Assembly: GCA_023412655.1 (NCBI GenBank)
Contig: JAEYNH010000105.1
Location: 1 to 16,005 of the forward strand
Length of the DNA: 16,005 nt
Direction of reading: 5' to 3'
Origin: Pseudomonadota bacterium
GTDB taxonomy: Bacteria > Pseudomonadota > Alphaproteobacteria > Caulobacterales > Caulobacteraceae
Shown here: positions 6,390 to 14,350 of the stretch, piece by piece
Position numbering within the stretch: the stretch's first letter is position 1
How the letters are laid out: each line of letters opens with the position of its first letter
The notes under the pieces: model-generated
What the model saw: the letters and a program-made list of their open reading frames with translations, nothing else
What the model was told of the DNA's origin: nothing
Databases searched by the model: none
Translations under genes and position numbers: made by a program

Positions 6390-6403
6390 GTGATCTGGAT
6401 CAA
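6390..6403 (-). promoter_or_regulatory. FixK/FNR-type site upstream of hemN
   Basis: On the minus strand TTGAT-CCAG-ATCAC, 9 of 10 consensus positions. It lies in the 79-nt ccoS-hemN gap and is centred 40.5 bp before the hemN ATG. It gives hemN its own low-oxygen promoter beside possible read-through from ccoS. At the standard -41.5 position transcription would begin at or next to the start codon. Confidence 0.75.
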
Positions 6404-6435
6404 GCCACAAGGGACGACCAGCGCCCCCGGGACCG

Positions 6436-6594
6436 TCACGCGATGGGACGGTCCTCGGGATCGTCCACCAGGATGCGGTGGGCGTCGCCCACCGGGTCCT
6501 CGTACTGCCCGTCGCGGAGGCTCCACCAGAACGCGACCACCGCCAGGAGGCCAAGGCCGACCGAAATGGGGGCGAGGAACATCAGTATGCCCAT
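6436..6594 (-). CDS. ccoS: cbb3 oxidase maturation protein CcoS/FixS
   Basis: A 52-residue single-span membrane protein: MGILMFLAPISVGLG, one helix (about 3-24), then FWWSLRDGQYEDPVGDAHRIL. The short cytoplasmic tail with GQYEDP-x-GDAHRIL is the classic CcoS signature. CcoS is needed for inserting heme and copper cofactors into cbb3 oxidase. Its ATG at 6594 lies inside the end of ccoI, overlapping by 13 nt, so it is translationally coupled and is the last gene of ccoGHIS. The gene is short and its frame is open far upstream through ccoI, so an automatic caller could miss it or give it a wrong start. Confidence 0.93.
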   Translation of the reverse strand: MGILMFLAPISVGLGLLAVVAFWWSLRDGQYEDPVGDAHRILVDDPEDRPIA

Positions 6595-8762
6595 CGGCGG
6601 GCTCCCGTCCTGAGCGCGTTGAGCGTGACCACCAGCGACGACCCGGACATGGCCAGGGCGGCGATGAAGGGATTGACGAAGCCGAGGATCGCCGCCGGCC
6701 CCGCCACCAGGTTGTACAGCGTCGCGAAGCCGAAGTTCTCCAGGGCGCGAGCCCGAGCCGAACGGGCCAGGTCCACCGCCTCGACCACCGCCATCAGGCC
6801 CGCCCCCGAGAACACCAGGTCGGCGGCGTTCTGGCTGGCCTCCAGCGCCGTGCCGGGGGCCATGGCCGCGTGCGCCCCGGCCAGGGCGGCCGCGTCGTTC
6901 AGGCCGTCCCCCACCATCAGCACCTTGCGTCCCTCTGCGCCGCACGCCTCCACCGCGGCGGCCTTCTCCGCCGGGGTCAGGCCCGCACGCCAGGCCTCGA
7001 CTCCGACCTCCCCCGCCACCCGCGCCACGGCGGTGTGGGCGTCGCCCGACAGGATCTCCACCGTCAGGCCCCGCGCCCGCAGGGCGCCCACGGTCTCGGC
7101 CGCGTCGGCCCGCAGGGCGTCCGTGAAGCGGAAGCGGATCGGGGTCTCGCCCTCGAGGCCGAACCACAGCTCGGTCTCGGTGGCCTCGTGGCCGTCCACG
7201 CCCACGAATGCCGCCCGGCCCAGACGAGCCCGGCGTCCGTCGATGACGCCCTCCACGCCCAGGCCGGCGTGCTCGCGCACCTCGTCCGCCATGGGGCCGG
7301 GGCCGGCCTCGGCCGCCAGGGTCCTGGCCAGCGGATGGCGGGAGCCGCGGGCGAGCGGGGCGGCCAGGGTCACCAGCGCCGTGTTCGGCTCCACCAGGCG
7401 GGGGCTGCCTTCGGTGAGCACGCCGGTCTTGTCGAACACCACATGGTCGACCTCGGCCAGCCGCTCCAGCGCCGCGCCCGACTTGACCAGCACGCCCTTG
7501 CGGAACAGCCGCGCCGAGGCGGTGATCTGCACGGCCGGGACCGCCAGGCCGAGGGCGCAGGGGCAGGTGACGATCAGCACCGCGGCCGCGCGGATCAGCG
7601 CCTCCCGCGGGCCGAGGCCAAAGGCCCAGCCCCCGACGAAGGTCAGGGCCGCCACGGTGTGCACCACCGGCACATAGACCGCGGCCGCCTTGTCGGCGAG
7701 GCGCACATAGCGCGAGCGCGCCTGGGCGCCGGCTTCCACCAGGCGGGCGATGCCGGCCAGGGCGGAGTCCTCGGATCGGGCCACCACCTTCAGGCGCAGG
7801 ACCCCCGTCAGGTTCACCGCCCCTGCCCGGCAGAGCTGGCCGGCCGCCACGGCCACGGGCGCGGTCTCGCCGGTCAGCAGGGCGTTGTCGAGCTCCGACG
7901 CGCCCGCCTCCACCACCGCGTCCACCGGCAGCCGCTCGCCCGGACGCACCAGCAGGATGTCGCCGGGGGCCAGGTCGCTCAGGGGAACGCGGCGCTCCGC
8001 CTCCCCGTCCAGGCGGGTGGCGGCCGGCGCCTGCAGCGCCAGCAGGTCGCCCGCGGCGCTGCGGGCCTTGGCGCGCAGCTGATGGTCCAGCCAGCGGCCG
8101 ATGAGCAGCAGGAACAGCAGGCTGACGGCGGCGTCGAAATAGGCGTCCCGGCCCCGAAGGACGGTCTCCGAGAAACTCACCGCCAGGGTCAGGACCACGC
8201 CGATGGAGATGGGCACGTCCATGTTGGCGCGCCCGGTCTTCAGCGACCGCCAGGCCGACTTGAAGAACGGCATCCCGGCGTAGATCGCGCACGGCGCTCC
8301 GACCGCGCCCGACAGCCACATCATCACCGTGCGGGTGGCGGGCCCCAGTTCCTGGCCGAACAGGCCGGCCCAGATCGGCACCGAGAACATCATGGTGTTC
8401 ATGGCCCCGAAGGCGGCCACCGCCATGGCCAGGATCAGCGCCCGGCCTTCCCGGTCGTAGGCCGCCTGGGCCTGGCCGGGGTCATAGGGCGTGGCCGGAT
8501 AGCCGAGCCGCTCCAGCGCCGCCACCACCCGGCCTGGATCCGCCCCGGCGCCGGTGAAGTCCACGCTGAGCTTGCCCGAAGTCAGGTTCAGCCGGACGGC
8601 GGCCACACCGGGAAGCGCCCGCACCTCGCGCTCGATCTTGGACAGGCAGCCGGCGCAGCGGGCGCCCCGCACCAGCAGTTCGACCGATGATCCGCCATCG
8701 TCCTTGCGCCGCAGGAAGGCCGAAAGGTCGACCCCCGGCCCGGCGTCGTAGGTCAGGGCCAT
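6582..8762 (-). CDS. ccoI: Copper-exporting P1B-type ATPase CcoI/FixI
   Basis: A 726-residue P-type ATPase that moves copper toward the periplasm for cbb3 oxidase assembly. An N-terminal heavy-metal domain has CAGC (Cys36, Cys39). Membrane helices lie at about 108-130, 143-160, 182-200, 208-226, 363-383 and 388-408, plus a C-terminal pair. The actuator motif TGE is at 298-300 and the copper-transporting CPC motif at 400-402. The phosphorylation motif reads DKTGVLT with Asp444; the usual fifth residue is Thr, here Val448. SRHPLA (His476-Pro477) and GDGLNDAAAL (618-627) complete the nucleotide and hinge regions. The CcoI rather than CopA role is inferred from its place between ccoH (10-nt overlap) and ccoS (13-nt overlap). 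All catalytic residues except the Thr-to-Val change are intact. Confidence 0.95.
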   Translation of the reverse strand: MALTYDAGPGVDLSAFLRRKDDGGSSVELLVRGARCAGCLSKIEREVRALPGVAAVRLNLTSGKLSVDFTGAGADPGRVVAALERLGYPATPYDPGQAQAAYDREGRALILAMAVAAFGAMNTMMFSVPIWAGLFGQELGPATRTVMMWLSGAVGAPCAIYAGMPFFKSAWRSLKTGRANMDVPISIGVVLTLAVSFSETVLRGRDAYFDAAVSLLFLLLIGRWLDHQLRAKARSAAGDLLALQAPAATRLDGEAERRVPLSDLAPGDILLVRPGERLPVDAVVEAGASELDNALLTGETAPVAVAAGQLCRAGAVNLTGVLRLKVVARSEDSALAGIARLVEAGAQARSRYVRLADKAAAVYVPVVHTVAALTFVGGWAFGLGPREALIRAAAVLIVTCPCALGLAVPAVQITASARLFRKGVLVKSGAALERLAEVDHVVFDKTGVLTEGSPRLVEPNTALVTLAAPLARGSRHPLARTLAAEAGPGPMADEVREHAGLGVEGVIDGRRARLGRAAFVGVDGHEATETELWFGLEGETPIRFRFTDALRADAAETVGALRARGLTVEILSGDAHTAVARVAGEVGVEAWRAGLTPAEKAAAVEACGAEGRKVLMVGDGLNDAAALAGAHAAMAPGTALEASQNAADLVFSGAGLMAVVEAVDLARSARARALENFGFATLYNLVAGPAAILGFVNPFIAALAMSGSSLVVTLNALRTGARRWAY

Positions 8763-9244
8763 GTGAGCCTCCGCTCGGCGATGAAGCGGCGTCCCCGGGC
8801 GTCCACGGCCTCGGCCGTCAGGTCCCAGGCCCCGTCGATGCTGCCGGTCGTGCCCTCGTAGCGGCCGGGCGTGACCTCCACGAAGCGGGGGGTTCGGCTG
8901 CCGGCTTCGGTGGCGGGCCGCTGCAGCTTGCCGGTGATGGTCAGGCCCCGCACCGGACGGCCTGCGGCGTCCTGCATGGTCAGCACCACCACTCCGGGCT
9001 GGGCCTCCGCCGCCGCGCGCCAGCCGAGCTCGGCCTGGGCCTGCTGCTGGGCGATCCGCTGGTTGTAGAGCAGGCCGTCCTCATATGGCGTCACCGACAC
9101 CTGTCCCGGGAAGGTGCGCAGGGCCAGCACCGTGAACAGCGTGTCCACGGCGATGATGACCCCGAAGAAGGCCGTCACCACCCACAGCATGTGCCAGCCG
9201 GTGAAGCGGAAGCCCCGCGGGGACGTGGACTGGGTCGCGCTCAT
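8753..9244 (-). CDS. ccoH: cbb3 oxidase assembly protein CcoH/FixH
   Basis: A 163-residue membrane-anchored assembly factor. A short cytoplasmic N-terminus precedes one helix (about 17-42, HMLWVVTAFFGVIIAVDTLF), followed by a periplasmic FixH domain beginning FPGQVSVTPYEDGLLYNQRIAQQQAQAELGW. The segment from tyrosine-asparagine through the following Gln-rich stretch is typical of FixH. FixH associates with the oxidase subunits during late assembly. The start (ATG 9244) overlaps the ccoG stop in an ATGA, and the end overlaps ccoI by 10 nt, so the gene is part of one coupled operon. Length and layout are normal. Confidence 0.92.
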   Translation of the reverse strand: MSATQSTSPRGFRFTGWHMLWVVTAFFGVIIAVDTLFTVLALRTFPGQVSVTPYEDGLLYNQRIAQQQAQAELGWRAAAEAQPGVVVLTMQDAAGRPVRGLTITGKLQRPATEAGSRTPRFVEVTPGRYEGTTGSIDGAWDLTAEAVDARGRRFIAERRLTWP

Positions 9245-10740
9245 CGCTCGTTCGCGGCTCCGGTAAGGAAGGTGGTCTTGGCCTGGGCGGCGCGGCCCTC
9301 GCCGCTCACCTCGAACACGCCCGGCAGGCTGGAGGCCGTGAGCGCCTCGGGCGGCGCCGTGACGAACACCCGCACAGCGGTGACCTTGTTGGGCTCGAGG
9401 GTGACGCGCAGGACGTCGTCGGCGGGTTGTCCGGGGGTGCGCAGGCGCGCGCCCTCGACCCCGGTGAAGCGCACCTGCACCGGCGTGGGCTCGAAGCCCC
9501 GGTTGGCGATCTTCAGGGTGTAGCCGTTGCGGACGGCCCCATCGTGCAGCCGCACGAAGGTGGGGTTGCGGTCGCGCAGCGCATGCAGGTCCAGCGGATT
9601 GCGGCTGGTCAGGCCCCAGATCATCAGCGCCGAGACCGCCAGCAGGGCCACGGCGTAATAGACCGTGCGCGGCCGCAGCAGCTTGTAGCGCGGCCTGTTC
9701 CCGCGCATCCGTTCGGCCACCGCGCTGTCGGTGTCATAGGCGATCAGCGCCTTGGGACGGCCGACCCGGGCCATGATCTCGTCGCAGGCGTCGATGCACA
9801 GGCCGCAGTTGATGCACTCCAGCTGCGGGCCATTGCGGATGTCGATGCCCATCGGGCAGGCGGTGACGCAGGCCTGGCAGTCGATGCAGTCGCCCCGGCC
9901 TTCCCAGCCGGCGTTCTTCTTGTGCGCGCCCCGGGGCTCGCCCCGGTCGTAGCGGTAGGTCACCTGCAGCGAATGGTGGTCGAGCATGGCGCCCTGGATG
10001 CGCGGCCAGGGGCACATGTAGATGCAGACCTGCTCGCGCATGTGGCCGGCGAACACATAGGTCGTGGCGGTGAGCAGGAGCGAGAAGATGTAGGCCGTGG
10101 CCGGGGCCTGCCCCACCCAGTACTGCTGGATCAGGGTCGGAGCGTCGTGGAAGTAGAAGATCCAGGCGCCGCCCGTGGCGAAGCCGATCGCCAGCCACGT
10201 CAGGTGCTTGCCGCTCTTGCGCCAGAGCTTGTTGAAGGACCAGGGCGATGCGTCCAGGCGCATGCGCGCGTTGCGGTCGCCCTCGAACGCCCGCTCCACA
10301 TAGATGAACAGGTCGGTCCAGACCGTCTGCGGGCAGGCGTAGCCGCACCACAAGCGGCCGAACAGGGCCGTGACCAGGAACAGGCCGAGGGCCGAGATCA
10401 CCAGCAGGCCGGTGATGAAGTGCACCTCCTGCGGCCACAGCTGGATGCCGAAGAAGTAGAAGCGCGCGCCCACGAAGTCGACGAGCACCGCCTGGTCCGG
10501 CAGGTCGCCGGGCCGTTCCCAGCGCACCCAGGGCAGGATGTAGTAGATGCCCAGCATCACGGTCAGCAGCGCCCACTTGATCGCGCGCCACTTGCCGTGG
10601 ACCAGCTTGGGATAGATCGGCGTCCGCGGGGCGTAGAGGCTCCCCGCGCCCCGCTTCCGCCGCACCCGGGCGGCGGCCGAGACCGGAGCCTGCCCTTCGG
10701 CAGGCTCCCGCTTGGACACGCGATCGATGACGACGGTCAT
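9241..10740 (-). CDS. ccoG: Polyferredoxin-like maturation protein CcoG/FixG
   Basis: A 499-residue membrane Fe-S protein, known in other bacteria as a copper reductase for cbb3 assembly. After an Arg-rich N-terminus, helices lie at about 54-72, 85-100, 108-128, 180-198 and 217-232, with LWCGYACPQTVW (Cys132, Cys136) and VCIYMCPW (Cys239, Cys243). Two ferredoxin motifs follow: Cys285/288/291/295 and Cys309/312/315/319. A further helix at about 347-364 leads to a C-terminal periplasmic Ig-like domain (DUF/FixG_C). ATG 10740 overlaps the ccoP stop in an ATGA; the frame stays open upstream through ccoP but only this start fits. Codons 11-19 contain a perfect 10-bp hairpin (see the repeat at 10685-10708). 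Confidence 0.95.
   Translation of the reverse strand: MTVVIDRVSKREPAEGQAPVSAAARVRRKRGAGSLYAPRTPIYPKLVHGKWRAIKWALLTVMLGIYYILPWVRWERPGDLPDQAVLVDFVGARFYFFGIQLWPQEVHFITGLLVISALGLFLVTALFGRLWCGYACPQTVWTDLFIYVERAFEGDRNARMRLDASPWSFNKLWRKSGKHLTWLAIGFATGGAWIFYFHDAPTLIQQYWVGQAPATAYIFSLLLTATTYVFAGHMREQVCIYMCPWPRIQGAMLDHHSLQVTYRYDRGEPRGAHKKNAGWEGRGDCIDCQACVTACPMGIDIRNGPQLECINCGLCIDACDEIMARVGRPKALIAYDTDSAVAERMRGNRPRYKLLRPRTVYYAVALLAVSALMIWGLTSRNPLDLHALRDRNPTFVRLHDGAVRNGYTLKIANRGFEPTPVQVRFTGVEGARLRTPGQPADDVLRVTLEPNKVTAVRVFVTAPPEALTASSLPGVFEVSGEGRAAQAKTTFLTGAANER
10685..10708. repeat. REP-like palindrome inside the 5' end of ccoG
   Basis: GGAGCCTGCC and GGCAGGCTCC form a perfect 10-bp stem around CTTC (GAAG in the mRNA). 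It resembles the CCTTCG(A/G)CA(A/G)GCTC family of dispersed palindromes common in high-GC proteobacterial genomes. Here it is in frame and encodes REPAEGQAP in the cytoplasmic N-terminus of CcoG, about 30 nt after the start codon. No second copy was found in the window. Confidence 0.6.
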
Positions 10741-11645
10741 TGGCCGGGTCCGGCGCCTCTCGCGGCGACCTCTTCCTCGCCGCCGCCGGCGTTGGCGTGG
10801 ATGTAGACGGCCAGCGCCTTCAGGGTCTCCGGGCTGAACCGCGCCTCCCAGGCCGGCATGACGCCGTTGCGGCCGTTCCAGATCTGCTCGTGGATCGAGT
10901 CCCGGTCCGACCCGTACAGCCACTCGGCGTCGGTGAGGTCGGGCGCGCCCTTGGCCGGATCGCCCTTCCCGTCCGCCGCGTGGCACGAGGCGCACTGGTC
11001 GGCATAGGTCTGCCGGGCGCGCTCCACGGCGGCCGGCTCGGCCTTGCGGCCCGAGAGCGCCACCACGAACTCGGTCATGTCGCGGACCTGCTCGCCGGTC
11101 AGCATCTGGTCGCGGCCGAAGGCGGGCATGATGGTCTCGCCGTGCGCCTGCGCATGGCCCGAACGGACGCCCACCCGGATGGTCTGGTGGATCTCCTCGA
11201 GCGAGCCGCCGTAGAGCCACACGTCGTCGCGCAGGTTGGGATAGCCCTTGGCGCCGGCCCCGCCCGCGCCGTGGCAGGTGGCGCAGTTGTCGCCGAACAC
11301 CGACTGGCCGACCTGCAGGGCGAACGCCTGCAGCTCGGGGTCCTGCTCGATCTGCTGCAGACTCACCGACTTCAGCTTCGCGCCCTGGGCGCCGCGGACG
11401 GCGTCCAGCTTGCCCAGCTCCCGGGCCACGTTGGCCCGGTCGGACTCGCCGCGCAGGCCCTTGGTGTAGCCGGTGATCCCCGGCCAGGCCGGCATCAGCA
11501 GCCAGTAGAAGGCCGCCCAGACCACCGTGCCCCAGAACACCCAGAGCCACCAGCGCGGCAGCGGGTTGTCGAGCTCCTTGATGCCGTCCCACTCGTGGCC
11601 GGTCATCTCGACGCCGGAATGATCGTCGCGTTCGCGATCAGACAT
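10737..11645 (-). CDS. ccoP: cbb3 oxidase subunit III, diheme cytochrome c CcoP
   Basis: A 302-residue membrane-anchored diheme cytochrome c that passes electrons to CcoO. An N-terminal helix (about 31-54) is preceded by HEWDGIKELDNPLPRWW, the hallmark of CcoP. Two cytochrome c domains follow: CATCH (121-125) with axial Met173 (TIMPAFG), and CASCH (218-222) with axial Met263 (GVMPAW). Each domain contains the WLYG pattern of this family. The start (ATG 11645) overlaps ccoQ by 8 nt and the end overlaps ccoG by 4 nt. The C-terminus is Gly/Glu-rich and has no obvious function. Heme is attached in the periplasm; the Ccm genes are not in the window. Confidence 0.96.
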   Translation of the reverse strand: MSDRERDDHSGVEMTGHEWDGIKELDNPLPRWWLWVFWGTVVWAAFYWLLMPAWPGITGYTKGLRGESDRANVARELGKLDAVRGAQGAKLKSVSLQQIEQDPELQAFALQVGQSVFGDNCATCHGAGGAGAKGYPNLRDDVWLYGGSLEEIHQTIRVGVRSGHAQAHGETIMPAFGRDQMLTGEQVRDMTEFVVALSGRKAEPAAVERARQTYADQCASCHAADGKGDPAKGAPDLTDAEWLYGSDRDSIHEQIWNGRNGVMPAWEARFSPETLKALAVYIHANAGGGEEEVAARGAGPGQ

Positions 11646-11811
11646 GGTCGCTCTCGTCCTTCTCGAGCGGCAGGTGGGCGAGGCGCTGGAACGCCTCCTT
11701 GTTCTTCGGCCAGAGCGCGTAGATCAGGCCGGCGAGGAAGACGGCGGCGAAGTAGAGGGTCCCGCCCTGCTGGGCGAACCGGGCGACCGCCTCATAGGTC
11801 AGGCCGCTCAT
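11638..11811 (-). CDS. ccoQ: cbb3 oxidase small subunit CcoQ
   Basis: A 57-residue protein too short for many callers: MSGLTYEAVARFAQQ, one helix (about 17-34, GTLYFAAVFLAGLIYALW), then PKNKEAFQRLAHLPLEKD. The W-P-K/R-N-x-x-x-F-x-x-A-A/H-x-x-P-L pattern after the helix is characteristic of CcoQ. It stabilises the oxidase complex in other bacteria. The ATG at 11811 overlaps the ccoO stop in an ATGA; its TGA overlaps the ccoP start by 8 nt. The gene order N-O-Q-P is the usual one. Confidence 0.92.
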   Translation of the reverse strand: MSGLTYEAVARFAQQGGTLYFAAVFLAGLIYALWPKNKEAFQRLAHLPLEKDESDHV

Positions 11812-12545
11812 CGCAGGTTCTCCGGGTCTTCGGCCTTGTAGGTGCTGAAGTCGACGGTGGTGCCGAGCATCTGCAGGTAGGCCACCAGGGCGTCGAGCTC
11901 GGTGATCCGGCTGGGATCGCCGTCGAAGTCGCGCTGGGCGATCTTGGCCCCGTAGCGCTGCTTCAGGCCCGAGCGTTCGCCGGCGTAGGGATCCACCTGG
12001 GTCTCCAGGTCGAGCCGGGCGTTCTCGATCTGCGCGTCGGTGTAGGGCACCCCCACCTTGCGCAGCGCCTTCAGCCGGGCCTCGATGGCGCGGTAGTCGA
12101 GGTCCTTGTCCGCCAGGAAGCGGTACGGCGGCATGTTCGATTCCGGCACCACCGACCGCGGGTCCACCAGGTGGTCCACGTGCCAGCTGTCGGAGTACTT
12201 GCCCCCGACCCGCGCCAGGTCAGGCCCGGTGCGTTTCGAGCCCCACTGGAAGGGGTGGTCGTACATGCTCTCGGCGGCGAGGCTGTAGTGGCCGTAGCGC
12301 TCCACCTCGTCCCGCAGCGGGCGGACCATCTGCGAGTGGCAGACGTAGCAGCCCTCGCGGACGTAGATGTCCCGGCCGGCCTGCTCCAGCGGCGTGTAGG
12401 GCCGCACCCCGTCCACCTTCTCGATGGTGCTCTCCAGATAGAAGAGCGGCGAGATTTCGACGAGGCCGCCGATCGACACCACGATCAGGATGCCGATCAC
12501 CAGCCAGATCGAGTTCTTCTCGAGTTTCTTGTGCTTTTTCCACAT
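11808..12545 (-). CDS. ccoO: cbb3 oxidase subunit II, monoheme cytochrome c CcoO
   Basis: A 245-residue monoheme cytochrome c subunit. The N-terminus MWKKHKKLEKNS leads into a single helix (about 12-33), then LFYLESTIEKVDGVRPYTPLEQAGRDIYVREGCYVCHSQMVRP, strongly conserved in CcoO/FixO. The heme c site is Cys66-x2-Cys69-His70, and Met138 (ESNMPPY) is the likely axial ligand. A periplasmic domain fills the remainder. It lies 11 nt after ccoN and overlaps ccoQ by 4 nt. It takes electrons from CcoP and delivers them to the heme b centre of CcoN. Length matches the family. Confidence 0.97.
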   Translation of the reverse strand: MWKKHKKLEKNSIWLVIGILIVVSIGGLVEISPLFYLESTIEKVDGVRPYTPLEQAGRDIYVREGCYVCHSQMVRPLRDEVERYGHYSLAAESMYDHPFQWGSKRTGPDLARVGGKYSDSWHVDHLVDPRSVVPESNMPPYRFLADKDLDYRAIEARLKALRKVGVPYTDAQIENARLDLETQVDPYAGERSGLKQRYGAKIAQRDFDGDPSRITELDALVAYLQMLGTTVDFSTYKAEDPENLR

Positions 12546-12556
12546 GTTCGCGGCCC

Positions 12557-14221
12557 TTATTCAGCCGCCATCAGGGCGGGAGCGGGCGCAGCGATCGGGG
12601 TTTCGAGCTCAGACTTGGCCGGGCTCGGCATGCGGATCGTACGCCACAGGTTGTAGGACATGATCAGCGCGCCCGCGAGGAACATGAGGCCGCCGACGGT
12701 GCGGATGATGTTGGGGATGTGCTTGGCCGCGACGGTCTCGACGAAGGCGTTCGCGAGGTAGCCCTGCGGCGTGTATTCCCGCCACATCAGGCCTTCCATG
12801 ATGCCGGAGACCCACATCGAGGAGATGTAGAGGAGCACCCCGGTGGTCGCGATCCAGAAGTGCCACTCCACGAGGGCGTTCGAGTACAGCCGCTCCTTCT
12901 TCCACAGCCACGGCACCAGGCAGTAGATGCAGGCGAAGGTGATGAAGCCGTTCCAGCCGAGCGCGCCCGAGTGCACGTGGCCGATGGTCCAGTCGGTGTA
13001 GTGGCTGAGCGCATTGACCGCCCGCACGCTCATCAGCGGGCCTTCGAAGGTCGCCATGCCGTAGAAGGCGATGGCCACCACCATCATCCGGATCACGGGA
13101 TCGGTGCGGACCTTGTCCCAGGCGCCCGAGAGCGTCATCAGGCCGTTGATCATGCCGCCCCAGGACGGCATCCACAGCATGATCGAGAAGGTCATGCCCA
13201 GGGTCTGCGTCCACTGCGGCAGCGCCGTGAAGTGCAGGTGGTGGGGCCCGGCCCAGATGTAGATGAAGATCAGCGACCAGAAGTGGACGATGGACAGGCG
13301 GTACGAATAGACCGGCCGCTCCGCCCGCTTGGGCACGAAGTAGTACATCATCGCCAGGAAGCCGGCGGTGAGGAAGAAGCCCACGGCGTTGTGGCCGTAC
13401 CACCACTGGGTCAGGGCGTCCTGCACCCCGGCGAAGGCCGAGTAGCTCTTGGACTCCAGCAGGCCCACGGGCATCGCCAGGTTGTTGACGACGTGCAGCA
13501 GGGCGATGGTGACGATGAAGGCCAGGTAGAACCAGTTGGCCACGTAGATGTGGCGTTCCTTGCGCTTCCAGAGCGTCCCCAGGAAGACCAGCAGGTAGGC
13601 CACCCAGACCACCGTCAGCCACAGGTCCACGTACCACTCGGGCTCGGCGTACTCCTTCGACTGGGTGATGCCGGCCAGGTAGCCGGTGGCCGCCAGGACG
13701 ATGAACAGCTGGTAGCCCCAGAACACGAACCAGGGCCACGCCCCGCCCGCCAGCCGCGCCTTGCAGGTGCGCTGGACGACATAGAAGGAGGTGGCGATCA
13801 GCGCGTTGCCGCCGAAGGCGAAGATCACCGCGCTGGTGTGCAGCGGCCGCAGCCGGCCGAAGTTCAGCCACCCCGCCTCGGCGAAGTAGAGCTGCTCGGG
13901 CCAGGCCAGCTGGGCGGCGACGAACACGCCGGCCGCCAGGCCCGCGATGGCCCAGAACATGGTCGCGATGACGCCCGCGCGGACGACGCCGTCGTTGTAG
14001 CGGGTGGGGTCCGACTTGAAACGGCCGGAACCCATGCCGACCGACATGACGAGGAACGCGGTCACGAAGCCCGCGATCATCACATAGCCGTGGAAACGGA
14101 ACGCCGGGTCCGGCGTGAAGGCCGTCGCCAGGATCGATCCGAAGGCCAGCAGGCCGGTGAGGGTGTAGAGGAGGACCGCGTCGAACGGCGCGTCTTCCGA
14201 TAGTGGGACTGCCTGGGTCAT
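12557..14221 (-). CDS. ccoN: cbb3-type cytochrome c oxidase catalytic subunit I
   Basis: The heme-copper catalytic subunit with about 12 helices, which reduces oxygen to water and pumps protons at very low oxygen. With the start used here it has 554 residues. Ligands: His128 (RPLHTSAVIFAF) for heme b; CuB His277 (WWYGHNAVGF) and His327/His328 (AGPHHLHF); Tyr321, which by alignment is the helix-VII tyrosine cross-linked to the CuB histidine in cbb3 enzymes; His415 and His417 (TIGHVHSGALGW). SKEYAEPEWY and SHYTDWTIGH are typical of CcoN. ATG 14221 is chosen because a class II start from the FixK site would fall near 14245. ATG 14263 (14 residues longer) is the alternative. TTG 14293 lies inside the FixK site and is not credible. 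No strong Shine-Dalgarno precedes 14221. First gene of the eight-gene operon. Confidence 0.96.
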   Translation of the reverse strand: MTQAVPLSEDAPFDAVLLYTLTGLLAFGSILATAFTPDPAFRFHGYVMIAGFVTAFLVMSVGMGSGRFKSDPTRYNDGVVRAGVIATMFWAIAGLAAGVFVAAQLAWPEQLYFAEAGWLNFGRLRPLHTSAVIFAFGGNALIATSFYVVQRTCKARLAGGAWPWFVFWGYQLFIVLAATGYLAGITQSKEYAEPEWYVDLWLTVVWVAYLLVFLGTLWKRKERHIYVANWFYLAFIVTIALLHVVNNLAMPVGLLESKSYSAFAGVQDALTQWWYGHNAVGFFLTAGFLAMMYYFVPKRAERPVYSYRLSIVHFWSLIFIYIWAGPHHLHFTALPQWTQTLGMTFSIMLWMPSWGGMINGLMTLSGAWDKVRTDPVIRMMVVAIAFYGMATFEGPLMSVRAVNALSHYTDWTIGHVHSGALGWNGFITFACIYCLVPWLWKKERLYSNALVEWHFWIATTGVLLYISSMWVSGIMEGLMWREYTPQGYLANAFVETVAAKHIPNIIRTVGGLMFLAGALIMSYNLWRTIRMPSPAKSELETPIAAPAPALMAAE

Positions 14222-14279
14222 GGATCCGGACGAGGGTTGAGAGAAGCCCGGTCCATGCCGCATTGCGGAATCGGCGGCG

Positions 14280-14293
14280 TTGATATCGGTCAA
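14280..14293. promoter_or_regulatory. Shared FixK/FNR-type site between ccoN and the small membrane protein
   Basis: TTGAT-ATCG-GTCAA, fully matching TTGA(T/C)-N4-(A/G)TCAA on both strands. Its centre (14286.5) is 65.5 bp from ccoN ATG 14221 and 64.5 bp from ATG 14351 on the other side. Class II starts in both directions would be near 14245 and 14328, giving leaders of about 23-24 nt each. GGCATG lies at the same distance from the box on both strands, about where a -10 element would sit. Confidence 0.85.
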
Positions 14294-14350
14294 CGACGGC
14301 GCAGCTGGGCCTCGGCATGAGGCGTGAGCCCACCACTGCGGGAGCTCCCG

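Noticed and set aside
4995..8690. A 1231-residue plus-strand open frame covering hemN, ccoS and ccoI
   Set aside because: It is antisense to three genes with clear family motifs; its product is low-complexity Arg/Gly/His/Gln-rich, typical of the complement of high-GC coding DNA.
10741..12656. A 638-residue plus-strand frame over ccoP, ccoQ and ccoO
   Set aside because: It is antisense to cytochrome genes with intact heme motifs; the product is low complexity.
14222..14293. TTG 14293 or ATG 14263 as the ccoN start
   Set aside because: TTG 14293 is inside the FixK site, and both precede the transcript start predicted from that site. The extra residues show no family similarity. ATG 14263 cannot be fully excluded.
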